A stretch of DNA of 64,000 nucleotides from Vitis vinifera (GCF_030704535.1 NC_081815.1:1317001-1381000), one strand, 5' to 3'; shown: positions 1-11,289, numbered from the stretch's first letter. Program-made: numbers and translations. Notes: generated by a model from the letters alone, not told the origin.

Positions 1-1026
1 ATAATTGAGGGAATTTTTTTTAAAGTGATTTATTTTAATATCGATTCTATAGATGCATTTAGGTTTTTTTTTTTTTTTTTTTTTATTTTTTCAAAGTGAT
101 TCTTCATCACAGCAATTTGCCCAATTTTTCAGTAAACTTTTATGAATGCTATGCTTTGTTAATAGTTTGAAAGAAAGAAAAGACTGAGGAAAAAAAAAAA
201 AAAGTAAAAAACTTTAAAATATTTTTTTTTTTTTTCAGAAAGTTAATTGTCAATGAATATATTTTCATCAAACTTTTTTCATAATTTTTTAAAGAAAAAT
301 AGAGAAAGTTTTTAATATTTCTTTTTCTTTTTTTAGAATTTTTTATTTATAGTATTTAAATACCAAAAAAAAAAATCTTAATATTTTCATTCATTTTTTT
401 AGTATTTTTCAAGAATCAAAACTAACTTAAAGATTCTATATGAATTCCATAAATAGAATTCCTTATTGTTTTCCCAATTTAATAAGCTTGACAAATGGAT
501 GCAAGTATAATCACTAGGATTTCTTTATAATAATTGTTCTTAAATATGTTACTTTTCTCTGTAAATAAGGTATGGTAGAGATTTTTTAAGGGAAAAATAA
601 ATGCATAAATGAATATATATTTATGAATTCTTTTCACATATTATACCCACCAATGCCCTAAAATCCTCAGGGTTTCTTTTTAAGGTTTGTAACATGAAGC
701 CCATCATTTTAGTCTTAATGTCTGCTAGTTGTTTACAAACATAAAATTTGACACAAGAAATCTTAAAATTGACAGTTTTATAAAAATAGCTAACCCAAAA
801 TACCATTTTTATATCCAATAATATCTAATGGGATTCTACATAGATTTCATCAACTCTCCTACATTCAATAATACATGTCCTTTTTGTAAGCTAAAATAGC
901 AAAAGTAGCTTCCGACCTTCTTCCATTCAATGAAGCTAATCTTTTCTATCCACAACCCCTGCTTTTCTCCTTTTCCACAAAGACTAGACCATGGAAGTTG
1001 TCTCGCAGCCTGCATTGACCCTGGCC
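1..1026. other. AT-rich 5' flank of the PAL gene
   Basis: The stretch is AT-rich with homopolymer T and A runs (about 67-83, 190-205 and 222-236). I see no gene in it; the short open frames on either strand have no recognisable features. The last few hundred bases are less AT-rich and presumably hold the PAL promoter, but I could not identify specific AC-type elements upstream of the TATA box with confidence. Confidence 0.6.
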
Positions 1027-1034
1027 TATAAATA
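1027..1034 (+). promoter_or_regulatory. TATA box of the PAL gene
   Basis: TATAAATA lies 99 bases upstream of the PAL ATG at 1133. Plant transcription usually begins about 30 bases downstream of such a box, which would give a 5' leader of roughly 70-80 bases. This is a perfect match to the plant consensus, placed correctly for the gene. Confidence 0.7.
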
Positions 1035-1132
1035 GATGCCACTCATCCCATCCAACCCATTAACCCATCTGCAATCCACACACACCTTGCTCTCCAGCTC
1101 TCCTCTCTCTTCTAGAGTTGTTTTTGGACACA

Positions 1133-3431
1133 ATGTCTATGTCTATCAATGGTGTTTCTCCTTCATTTCAGAGCTTTCGGCCTCCCACTCTCCCTCTACC
1201 TGTAGAGGAAGAGAACCCCTTCTGCATATTGGGGGAATCTCGTCATGTACTGGCTCCACCGCACTGGAAGAAGGCTGCTGAGGCCCTACAGTGTGGTCAT
1301 TTTGATGAGGTGTGCGCCATGGTGTCGCAGTTTGCACATGCGCAAACTGTGGATATTCAGGGCACGGCTCTCACAGTGGCCCAGGTCACTGCTCTTGCAC
1401 GTGGGGATCATGTTAGGGTCGCTCTCGATGAGGCGGCGGCCCGAGGCCGCGTGACGAGGAGTGCTGATTGGGTGGCTGAGAACATCTCTCGGGGCACGGA
1501 TACGTACGGGGTGACTACTGGCTTCGGTGCCACTTCCCATCGGCGGACCAACAAGACCGCTGATCTTCAGACCGAGCTGATTCGGTTTCTCAACGCTGGA
1601 GTGATCGGGAAGGAGACTCTTCCGGCGAGTTTCTCCAAGGCTGCTATGCTTGTTCGAGCGAATACTTTGATGCAAGGGTATTCGGGCATTCGGTGGGAGA
1701 TACTTGAGGCCATGGCCAAGCTGATAAACCTCAATTTGATCCCTAAACTGCCTTTGAGGGGGACCATCACTGCTTCTGGGGACCTTGTGCCATTGTCTTA
1801 TATTGCTGGAGTATTAACTGGGAGGCATAATTCCAAGGTTGTGACGCCTGAGGGGGAAGAAATCACGGCCATGGAAGCTCTGAAGAGAGCTGGAATTGAA
1901 GCTCCTTTTCAGCTGCAGGCGAAGGAAGGTCTGGCTCTTGTGAATGGGACTGCTGTTGGGTCAGCGGTGGCCGCAACGGTTTGTTTTGACGCCAACATCT
2001 TGGGGCTCCTTGCGGAGGTTCTGTCTGCCTTGTTCTGTGAAGTGATGAATGGCAAACCTGTTTACGGATCCACTGACTCATGAGCTGAAACACCATCCTG
2101 GCCAGATTGAATCAGCTGCTATAATGGAATTTCTTCTTGATGAAAGTGACTACATGAAAGCAGCAAAGCTTCGTCAAGAGAAGGATGTGTTGATGAAGCC
2201 TAAACAAGACCGGTATGCGCTCAGAACTTCTCCCCAGTGGCTGGGGCCTCAGATTGAGGTGATTCGCATGGCAACACATTCAATTGAGAGGGAAATCAAT
2301 TCAGTCAACGACAACCCTTTGATCGATGTCTCTCGGGACCTTGCTCTTCATGGAGGGAACTTCCAAGGGACCCCTATTGGTGTTTCCATGGACAATCTCC
2401 GGATTGCCATTGCAGCAATTGGGAAGCTCATGTTTGCTCAATTCTCCGAGCTGGTCTGCGACTATTATAATGGTGGGTTGCCTTCCAATTTGAGCGGCGG
2501 CCCCAACCCGAGCTTGGACTATGGCTTCAAAGGTGCTGAGATAGCCATGGCTGCCTACTGCTCCGAGCTTCAATACCTGGCGAACCTGGTCACAACACAC
2601 GTGCAGAGCGCTGAACAACACAATCAGGATGTGAATTCTCTGGGATTAATCTCTGCAAGGAAGAGTGCTGAAGCAGTGGAGATCCTAAATCTCATGTCTG
2701 CAACTTACATGGTGGCACTTTGCCAGGCAGTTGACCTGAGACACCTAGAAGAAAACATGAGGGAAGTAGTGAAACATCTCATCACCCAAGTAGCAAGAAA
2801 AACCCTTTACACAGATGAAGATGGGACGCTGCTAGAATCTCGTTTCTGCGAGAAAGAACTCCAGCAGGTCGTCGAAAACTTGCCAGTCTTCTCCTATATC
2901 GACGATCCCACTAATCCTTCATACACTTTTTTGCCTCAACTCCGAGATGTACTAGTTGAAAGAGCTCTCAAAGACCCCAAATCCACTAACTCTGCAGGCT
3001 ATTCCATTTTCAAGCGCATCCCCATATTTCAAGAGGAGCTGAAGGAGAGACTGATTGAGGAGATATCAAAAGCAAGAGAAAGGTTTGATAATGGAGATTT
3101 CCCAATACCAAACAGAATCAAGAAATGCAGGACTTACCCCATATACGGATTTGTGAGGAAAGAAGTGGGAACGAAGCTCCTTAGTGGTGAAAACAAGGTG
3201 AGTCCCGGAGAGGATATAGAGAAGGTTTATGAGGCGATCAATGATGGGAAGTTGGGAGATGTGCTGATGAAGTGCTTGTCATTTTGGAGGGGCACGGCGG
3301 GCCCTTTCACGCCGAGGCCTAGTGGATTGTCTTCTCCGGCGCAGTTTAATCCGGAGTACTGGGGTTGGTTTGAGAAGCTGAGGTCTCCTTCTTCAGCTTC
3401 GAATGGGAGAGTGAATTGGGACCGGCTCTGA
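1133..3431 (+). CDS. PAL: phenylalanine ammonia-lyase, intronless, with one frame break
   Basis: PAL deaminates L-phenylalanine to trans-cinnamate, the entry step of phenylpropanoid metabolism, in the cytosol. I start at ATG 1133 (ACAATGTC context, first ATG after the TATA box). Seen in the protein: the catalytic Tyr in the TYGVTTGFG motif (about Y125), the RFLNAG selectivity motif (F152-L153, the Phe-preferring version), the MIO triad Ala214-Ser215-Gly216 in [16 protein letters not shown], and NDNP in the second half. Two long frames cover the family end to end. They are joined at 2057-2061, where the conserved GKP-EFTD sequence reads GKP, then loses two bases; without that shift the product would be about 766 residues. 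The usual length is about 710-725. The excess is mostly an unusual C-terminal tail of about 45 residues after the KCLSFW segment. There is no intron, although most angiosperm PAL genes have one. The frame break may be a real lesion or an assembly error. Confidence 0.87.
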
Positions 3432-3537
3432 GTAGAAGGAAGGAAAAGGCATTAATTAGGAACATGACCATAACAATTATAATGTTTGTTTGTATGTTTC
3501 TGTTGTTGTTTTGTACTGGAATTTTGATTCCAGATTA

Positions 3538-3543
3538 AATAAA
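3538..3543 (+). terminator. poly(A) signal of the PAL gene
   Basis: AATAAA lies about 107 bases after the PAL stop codon. The same signal, in the same flanking sequence, follows the truncated PAL copy at 11031-11036, showing that the 3' UTR was duplicated with the gene. Confidence 0.55.
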
Positions 3544-3549
3544 ATCCAA

Positions 3550-4587
3550 TTCCGACAAACATGATTATGACTTCAAAATATGGATAAATCACACTGAATA
3601 TGAGAATCGAGAATTTTATCTAAACAAAATGGGCCTTGGGCTCGGGAGAGAAAAACCCAAAGGCCATTTTGTTTTTGCTCCCTTTCCTAACTTGAGCCGT
3701 CAATCATGTTTTCGAAAAAGAAAAGGAAGAGGAAACAATACGGCTTAGTTCTCATATTTCTTTAATTTCTTATATATTTCACATATAACCTTGACATACA
3801 ATCAAGACCTCATCAATTTAATTAAAACTTAGCACCCATATACGTGGCACGACCCTTCCTTTTAGATTCCAAAAGTCAATGATATGGATTGGTTCAAAAA
3901 TCAAAATGATCATACGACCTTGGTTGTCTTGGTCCCACCTCTAATCCAAAGAAAATATCTAGATAGAAGGAATGATGTTCTTTCTCAATAGTCTTTCCCA
4001 AGTTTACTAAAATATTTAAGAACCTATGAATATTTTAAAATACTAAAATAAAAAAATATTTTATTGAAAGATAATATTATATTAAAGAAAAATATATTTA
4101 TTTCATGTAGATTAAGATCATATGCTATAACTTGAGAATAATGAAATTTATTTATTAAAAGGTGATTAGGTCTTGGATGGTGATTAGTTACAATTAATAA
4201 TACATATTATTTACTTAATTATATCATACAATCCTATTTTAGTCATATTCTAAAGCACAACAAATTGGAAGTCCTTTCTAAAGGTAAGAAAAGAATTCAA
4301 CATTTGCAAAGTACCGAGAGTCATGGGAAACATACACGAAAATTAGGTCAGATTGGGTAGCATTAGTCTTTCATACGAACTCTTTTTTGGGTCCTCTCTC
4401 AGTATATAAAATTTATATATCCTTCAAACAATAATTAAGAGGGTTATTACCATAAACAATGGTGAATGATTTTATTTATTTTTATTTAGAAAGACATCAC
4501 ACAGTGCATAGGGGACAGGACAGACACGAAACACAACACACAAACCGGTAAATAATGGGCCCCTTATTCACAACAATTGCTTGCCGC
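3550..4587. other. tail-to-tail spacer between PAL and the ankyrin gene
   Basis: No gene is seen here. Much of it is duplicated in the second unit: about 3550-3800 matches 11043-11290, and about 4250-4580 matches 11756-12040. The middle part (about 3800-4250) has no clear counterpart, so the second unit is shorter in this spacer. Confidence 0.6.
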
Positions 4588-6582
4588 TTACCTGATCCTG
4601 AAGCAATATATGATAGCTTTTCCCACTTTACACACACACCATATGAAGAAGCGGATAATGTGAACCAACGCAACAAAGGCAGACAGAGAGAACCACAACA
4701 ACAATGAAACCCCAACCACGTAAGTGATATCAGGCACCTTGTGTCCCAGTAACATGGCTTCGGTGTCATCATTTGTGGGTGCAATGGCCAGTATAGAAAA
4801 CATGTAGGTGAGTGCCATGAATGTTAATGTTATCCACATGATAATCATTAGAAGCCACATCAAGATCCTTGTCTTCACTAAAGGTACCCCACTCACAACC
4901 AGAAAGACTATGCTTAGCGAAGCAACGAAGGACACCGTGTTGCTTGCCATGAACCGTCGGTACCGTCGAGGATTGTTGTGGGCCATTATGGAGGTTCCAG
5001 CTAACATCTTCTTACCCTCACCGGCGTCTTTTTCTTCATCCCAAACACCACCGGGAGGATTAACTGCAGCTTGGAAAGCCATTCCTGCAATCAACGTTGC
5101 AGCTACCATCAAGGCGTCGAGTTTCTTTTTCGTCCACTCTTTCTTATTTTCACGTATTTTCTTCTCACGGCCTCGCAAGGGTGTCGGTGCTTTTGCTTCT
5201 GTGAGATCTGCAGCTGCTGGTGGAGATAATTGGGGGTTCTCAATCACCATGGTTATACCACTTTCTCCCATCAATAGGTGACCTTTGCCTGGTAACGCAG
5301 GTATGTTTCTGGAACTTAAAGCTCCAGCTTTAACCAGAGATTCCCGGATCTCCATTCCTTTCAAGTCCCTCGGCATATGTTGTATGATATCTAAGGCTGT
5401 GAAGCCATTTTCATTCACTGCATTTATTTCCATCTCAGGTCTCTCCACCAGATATTTTGCTGTCTGCATAGATTTATTTGAAAATTAAGCATTAATGAAC
5501 CAAATTCCTACTTAGTTGTTTTAGCACAATTAGTATTTTAAAGCTAAATTTTATTTTAGATATTTTGTCTTAATACAAAAATGGAAAAAAGTAATTTTTA
5601 ACTTTTATCATAAATTTGAAATCTAATGATGCATGTACCATTATTCTTATTTAGATTTCTAACCGACTTATGACTAAAAAAACGTATCCTATCTCATTCT
5701 GAACGGTAGAAAGTTTAAAAGAAAGTACTAGAAAAAAGAAAAAAGAGATAATAAAAACGAAAATAAAATAAAAAAATAAAATATGAATTCTATGACAGAA
5801 AACAGAGAGTAAAATGGAAAAATAAAATTGAAGGATGATTAAAAAACCATTGAAAAAGGTCGGCAATTACATCGGTGAGTCAACCAATTTAATGCCTACT
5901 AGACCAAACCAAAAAGTTAAGTCTATCCACTCCATGTCTAAGGATGGCTCAAATATCTGTCTTGATATTTGTAGAATTATTTTTCAAAATAATTAAAATA
6001 TGTTATTAGCAAATACCTGTTTTCTTAACAAGTTTTGAAAAAACTCTGATATGAAAAACCGCTTTTAAAAACAATTCCCAAAGTTTAAATTTGTTATCAA
6101 TCTTCTTTGTGTTATCTTCGCTGCGAATCTAAGAATGGAAATATTTTTACCTCATACTGTTTCAAGGCTGTAGCGGTATGTAAAACGGTGTTGCCATAAT
6201 CATCTTTGGAATTCACAAACTCCACCTCTCCTGCCAATTCAACTAACAGCTTCAGCGCTCCTAAACGGTTTTGTTTCACAGCGGAATGCAGAATGGTCTC
6301 GCCTTGATCCAATTTGTACCGAGTCACTTGTGGTCGGGCCCCAACCAGCATCCTTGTGACCTCAACTTCGCCTTTCATTACAGCCAGATGGAGGGGCGTT
6401 CTTCCATCCTCATCACGGATGAGACAAGCGTCAGGATTGGCGGACAGCAGTATGTTAACCATCTCAACATAGCCATTGGCAGAAGCCAAGTGTAGAGGCG
6501 AACGCCCCCGCAAATCCAGCGCCATGGTCATGTCTGGTTTGTGAGTAAGAAGATAGCTTGCGAAGTCGAGGTGACCGAACAT
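4588..6582 (-). CDS. ankyrin-repeat/PGG-domain membrane protein (BDA1-like), copy 1, N-terminally damaged
   Basis: Two exons: 6151-6582 and 4588-5463. The GT donor and AG acceptor join in phase 0 (KQYE followed by TAKYLVERPE), giving about 435 residues from the ATG at 6582. The order is ankyrin repeats (DLRGRSPLHLASANGYVEMV, DEDGRTPLHLAVMKGEVEVT, DQGETILHSAVK, DYGNTVLHTATA, NENGFTALDI), then a PGG domain (LMVAATLIAGMAFQ, NPPGGVW) with several hydrophobic helices. Such plant proteins sit in membranes with a cytosolic ankyrin head; BDA1-type members act in immunity. The intact sister at 14311 begins further upstream. The matching ATG here (6748) is out of frame because 67 bases between 6655 and 6658 are replaced by two. 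Only a shortened protein from 6582 can be read, and expression is doubtful. Confidence 0.72.
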
Positions 6583-6824
6583 GGCGGCTACGTGGAGTGG
6601 AGTCTCATTAAAGCATGTGACTGCAGCTCGAGCAAGAGTGAGTGGGTCTTTTGCCCTCTACGCTCTCCTCCTCTTCTGCTCTTTCCTCATATTTCCTTCC
6701 CATTTTTCCTCTCCCAATCTCCCTTCCTTGATTGCCAGATTTTAGCATTAAATCATAGAGGCACAGAGACGACGACTTGAGGATATTTAATTATTTCATA
6801 TCAGCTATTCAAATTTGTGGTTAT

Positions 6825-7151
6825 GAGTTCATCTTATTTTCCTAGTCTACTAAATAAATTAATAAGAATTCAACATGAGTTCATCTTATTTTCTTAGGTG
6901 GTGTTTGTTTTTTGGCTGAATAGAAAAAGCCAAAATATTTGACTTTTTCTATTCAGTTAAAAGTAATTTGTTAACATCATTTAATATAACTAAAATGAAC
7001 TTATTATCAGTATGTTCAATTTAGTCATATTAAATGATGTTAATAGGTTTTTTTAGCTTAATAGAAAAAGTCAAATATTTTGGTTTTTTCTATTTAATCA
7101 AACAACAAACACCACCTTAGTCCATTAAATAAATTAATAAGAATTCAACAT
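6825..7151. repeat. 52-bp tandem duplication, second unit split by a MITE
   Basis: Unit 1 is 6825-6876 (begins GAGTTCATCTTATTTTC, ends AATTCAACAT). Unit 2 starts directly at 6877, is interrupted at 6897-7116 by an inverted-repeat element, and finishes at 7151. Subtracting the 220-bp element and one 3-bp target copy leaves exactly 52 bp. The first unit therefore records the site before insertion. Confidence 0.85.
6897..7116. mobile_element. Tourist-like MITE (PIF/Harbinger type), 220 bp
   Basis: The terminal inverted repeat starts GGTGGTGTTTGTTTTTTGGC at the left and ends with CAAACACCACC at the right. The arms pair over about 60 bases with some mismatches. It is flanked by TTA on both sides (6894-6896 and 7117-7119), the target-site duplication typical of PIF/Harbinger elements. 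It has no coding capacity. A longer, more diverged relative lies at 45426-45762. Confidence 0.8.
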
Positions 7152-7433
7152 TTACATAAATCTCAAACTGAAAATATTTTATTCGGAAATTGGATTTATT
7201 GAATTAAAAAAATTTTCCTATATAAAACCAAACAACCAAATCTAACCAATGAAGTGGATGTATTCGGTGGAATTGGGTTGGTCATATCATTATTATCATT
7301 TTTGTGGGGGAAAAAAGAAATGCTTTCCTTCCACTTAATTCCTCCACCTGGTTTTTGGAATAAAGATATATATAGGACTCAAAAAAGAGATGATATATAT
7401 AGGTGGCTAATATATGAAGTTGTGATTCTTGTG

Positions 7434-7605
7434 AATGGGGTCCTTCACCGTGAAAATCTTTGAGTCAATCACGCTATGGAAAAATGCCGCCCCCTGTCAA
7501 CTCACTTGTTTAGCATCAACACCAGCTTTGTTGCGGTTGGTTGGTCTTGTACAAAAGTCTTGCTAATTTTAACTACTTCCGACGACTTCACCTGTTTCTC
7601 TTAGT
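7434..7605. repeat. relic of the ankyrin-gene upstream region
   Basis: The sequence from ATGGGGTCC through TCAACTCACTTGTTTAGC to TTGGTCTTGTACAAAAGTC resembles the flank immediately upstream of ankyrin copy 2 (about 14360-14470). Another version is at 9665-9930. No coding part of an ankyrin gene accompanies it. It is probably the remains of a lost gene copy. Confidence 0.55.
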
Positions 7606-7619
7606 GGAAGATACGTTTG

Positions 7620-8081
7620 TATCTATGTCAAGATTTTCTATCAGAAATGCAGGCGGTGGAATGCAAATATTCAAATTGGAAGAGCACCCATCAATGGACA
7701 TACTCTAATGCTACATTTAGTTTTCACAAAATACCAAGAAAAAAAAAATCCTTTTTCATGTCTAGCTTTGAAAAATATAAAATATATTTATATATTTTAA
7801 ATATATATAATTAAAATTAATTATAAATTTACATATTGTAAAATTATTTCCCTTTTTTATATTTTATTTTACTATAAAATGCAAAGAAAGTTATATATGA
7901 TTAAAATTAATAAAAAACTTATATATTTTTAAATTATTTAATCTTTAGGTAAAATAGTTTAATAAATGAAAAAAGTTTGAAGTATAATATAAAATAACTT
8001 TTTTTTTTTTCACTTTTTCTTTTATTTTACTTTTTTTTTTTTTTTGTTTCTTTTCCTTCAAATATTAAATCATTGATCAAT
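7620..8081. other. AT-rich spacer, no gene seen
   Basis: Low-complexity AT-rich sequence with T-rich runs at about 8000-8045. I see no gene, RNA or clear repeat boundary in it. Confidence 0.5.
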
Positions 8082-8680
8082 TCACTTTTTGAGCATGTGA
8101 AAATTTATTTTAATAGAAATAGTTATGATTTTAATAATTTGTGATTCGATCCATTTCATTAAGGAAATAATAACCCAACTATTTGGTAAAGATGCCAAAA
8201 GAATTAGAGCATGAACCTTACCATAGAAATCAATTTCAACATATGACAATTGATTAAAAATCATGTTGAACTCATTGAAATGTGTTACCACTTAAGCACC
8301 TTCTCCCATTTTTAAATGAAACAATTTCTTCATGACAAATACCTTATTATTCATAGGTGACTTCTAATACAAGTGAGATAATACCTTTATTAATCCCATG
8401 TCAAATTCTCATTTGCTACGTTATGGACAACATTATTTGACAATGTCAATCGAATAACTCCCAACACCCTATCAAGGAAACCCCAATCACCATTCGACAT
8501 CCTTTTTGGTTTTGTTTCTAAAAGAGGTGAATGAAGTTTCTTATCGTATGGATAATCTTCGATTTGCATTCTCCATAAAACAAAATTTGTACCATCAAAC
8601 TTTTCAATTCCATGTGTTGAACCATCTTTATTAGCCATCACTCTCAATCACAATAAAAAACTTTGATACCAGGATTAAAA
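8082..8680 (-). mobile_element. Copia-type LTR retrotransposon fossil, gag part
   Basis: Translated segments on the minus strand match the gag region of plant Copia elements: FDGTNFVLWRMQIEDY near its start, GVIRLTLSNNVVHNVANE, and further on FNMIFNQLSYVEIDF with ALILLASLPNSW. Upstream of gag, around 8665-8680, a stretch reads TGGTATCAAAGTT on the minus strand, like the initiator-Met tRNA primer-binding site that follows the 5' LTR. No LTR, protease, integrase or reverse transcriptase is recognisable next to it. The element is broken and clearly partial, and looks old. Confidence 0.75.
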
Positions 8681-8689
8681 TCATGGTTT

Positions 8690-8840
8690 TAAAAATTGGA
8701 TCGGACCAGCCAATCTGATTGACCGATCACAATTCCAATTCGATCCTATCAATTGGGTCGGAAAGTAGTCGAATCGGAATTAAATTGGTTGAATCTACCG
8801 TTCGACTGGGGAACCAAACAAACCAAATGATTTGAAGGGA
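8690..8840. repeat. dispersed repeat fragment with alternating GGTTC/GACC-like words
   Basis: The stretch contains repeated short words of the kind GGATCGGACCAGCC, GATTGACCGATC and CAATTGGGTCGG. A similar composition recurs at about 48590-48830 and 56650-56760. Such sequences are common repeat debris in plant genomes. I cannot assign a family. Confidence 0.3.
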
Positions 8841-8849
8841 ATCATTTGA

Positions 8850-9660
8850 TTAGCATTTTTTTTTCAACGACGCCTCCTGCTAAGTTGTTGGAAAGTCCGC
8901 CCTTTCTCCTCCCTTCCTTTTCATATTTTTTATTCTTATTTTTATTCTTTACCTCATGTTATTATTATTATTTTTTTATTTTTTTATTATTATTTTACTT
9001 TACGACTTTATGATTTTAAAACAATTAAATTTCATTCAAAAAGTTCTCCGAATATTTTAAGTTGTTAAAGAGATTATTTATTTATTTCTTTGCTACAAAA
9101 ATAGTCCATGATATTATTGATTGTATATATGGAATATTGAATGAGTGTTGGAATAGTTAGCGTGTTAAGTATTACTAACTGGATTTATTTTATGGAATCA
9201 AAATAATCTTAATTGGGAAAAATATTTTCAGGGCAAAGAGTATGAAGAATTTTTCTAAGAGTACTTTTTCTTAAATAAGTCAAAAAGAGAGTTATTTTTA
9301 TCAAATAATACCAATCTGAAGATTAGTTTAAATATTTTATAATTTTGAAAGAGAATATTTTAAATAATTGTGGAGGATAATTTTGTAGCTGAAAATATCT
9401 ATTTTTTTAAAAAAAGAATAATTTTAATCCACTTAATGAAAAAAATGATAATTTTATTATTTCAGTGTGTAAATTTATTTAAATAAAAAATAGAAAAAGA
9501 ATTAATTTTTCTAGTGAATCACAAATTAAGGTAAAGTAATTTTGCTGTAAGAAAATTCATTGGATGTGTAATTTAAAAATGGGAGGATAAATATTTATAT
9601 GAATTACACTTGTTTTAATTCAAAGATAATAGAAAAAGAAAATGACAAAATGTACTATTA
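8850..9660. other. AT-rich spacer, no gene seen
   Basis: AT-rich DNA with no supportable gene. It lies in the arm between the two PAL/ankyrin units and has no obvious counterpart in the other unit. Confidence 0.5.
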
Positions 9661-9664
9661 GTTA

Positions 9665-9930
9665 GTTGACTGTGGAAATATTTGAGTCAATCACGGTATG
9701 GAAAAATGCCGCCATCAACTCACTTGTTTATTATTGGTGAAAAATGTGGGAGAATGTCACTATCTATAGACTATAGCATCTAGTCATCAACGGCGGCTTT
9801 GTTGGAGTTGGTGGGTTTACTTGTACAAAAGTTTAGGTGAAAAGAATGTTGAATATTCTGAAGTATTTCCGCCGACTTTACCTGTTTCTCTTTTGAAAAT
9901 TCTTAACTACTTGGATGACTTCACCTGTTT
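9665..9930. repeat. second relic of the ankyrin-gene upstream region
   Basis: GAGTCAATCACGGTATGG and AAAAATGCCGCC match the block at 7460-7490 closely, and GTTTACTTGTACAAAAGT matches the flank of ankyrin copy 2. It contains an extra stretch of about 50 bases relative to the 7.5-kb version. It stops short of the truncated PAL copy, which begins at about 10121. Confidence 0.55.
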
Positions 9931-10120
9931 CTATTAATGCCAATATGACTGATGCTAGATCGAGAGGGAGAATGGAAAGGAAATTTAAGTAACAATATCT
10001 AATGTGAAAAAATGAGGCAGTTTATAATCAGAGTAGTAAAATTTTAAGTTTCATCATGATATTGTAGCAAAATTTCATTCAAATATCATCTCTTCGTGTA
10101 AACACTAACAAGTTTATGAC

Positions 10121-10924
10121 AAATGTGAATTCTCTGGGATTAATCTCTGCAAGGACGAGTGCTGAAGCAGTGGAGATCCTAAAGCTCATGTCTGCAACTT
10201 ACATGGTGGCACTTTGCCAGGCAGTTGACCTGAGACACCTCGAAGAAAACATGAGGGAAGTAGTGAAACATCTCATCACCCAAGTAGCAAGAAAAAAGCT
10301 TTACACAGATGAAGATGGAACCCTGTTAGAATCTCGTTTCTGCGAGAAAGAACTCCTGCAGGTTGTTGAAAACTTGCCAGTCTTCTCCTATCTCGATGAC
10401 CCTACCAATCCTTCATACTCATTTTTGCCTCAACTCCGAGATGTACTAGTTGAAAGAGCTCTCAAAGACCCCAAATCCACCGACTCTGCAGGCTATTCCA
10501 TTTTCAAGCGCATCCCCATATTTCTAGAGGAACTGGAGGAGAAACTTATTGAGAAGATATCAAAAGCAAGAGAAAGGTTTGATAATGGAGATTTCCCAAT
10601 ACCAAACAGAATCAAGAAATGCAGGACTTACCCCATATAGGATTTGTGAGGAAAGAAGTGGGAACCAAGCTCCATAGTGGCCAAAACAAGGTGAGTCCCG
10701 GAGAGGATATAGAGAAGGTTTATGAGGCGATCAATGATGGGAAGTTGGGAGATGTGCTGATGAAGTGCTTGGCATTTTGGAGAGGCACGGCGGGCCCTTT
10801 CACGCCGAGGCCTAGTGGGTTGTCTTCTCCAGGGCAGTTTAATCCGGAGTATTGGGGTTGGTATGAGAAGCTGAGGTCTCCTTCTTCAGCTTCGAATGGG
10901 AGAGTGAATTGGGACCAGCTCTGA
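10121..10924 (+). pseudogene. PAL: phenylalanine ammonia-lyase, 3' fragment
   Basis: This is a close copy of the last third of the upstream PAL gene (2630-3431), starting abruptly at [18 protein letters not shown] and continuing to the same unusual C-terminal tail and stop. The N-terminal two thirds are absent, including the active-site tyrosine and the MIO triad, so no enzyme can be made. There is also a one-base loss at about 10638 (CCCATATAGG against CCCATATACGG in the full gene), which creates a TAG. Differences in the tail are few and mostly conservative (Ser/Ala, Ala/Gly, Phe/Tyr). The 3' UTR was duplicated with it. No promoter is visible just upstream. Confidence 0.93.
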
Positions 10925-11030
10925 GTAGAAGGAAGGAAAAGGCATTAATTAGGAACATGACCATAACAATTATAATCTTTGTTTGTATGTTTTTATTGTT
11001 GTTTTGTACTAGAATTTTGATTCCAGATTA

Positions 11031-11036
11031 AATAAA
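11031..11036 (+). terminator. poly(A) signal of the PAL fragment
   Basis: AATAAA in duplicated 3' UTR sequence, at the same distance from the stop as in the upstream gene. It is probably no longer functional, because the gene body is truncated. Confidence 0.35.
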
Positions 11037-11289
11037 ATCCAATTCCGACAAACATGATTATGACTTCAAAATATGGATAAATCACACTGAATATGAGAGA
11101 ATCCAGAATTTTATCTAAACAAAATGGGCCTTGGGCTCAGGAGAGAAAAACCCAAACCCATTTTGTTTTTGCTCCCTTTCCTAACTTGAGCCGTCAATCA
11201 TGTTTTCGAAAAAGAAAAGGAAGAGGAAACAGTACGACTTAGTTCTCATATTTCTTTAATTTCTTATATATTTCACATATAACCTTGAC

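Noticed and set aside
2301-2621. Antisense open frame of about 106 codons inside PAL
   Set aside because: It lies wholly opposite the conserved PAL sequence and has no features of its own.
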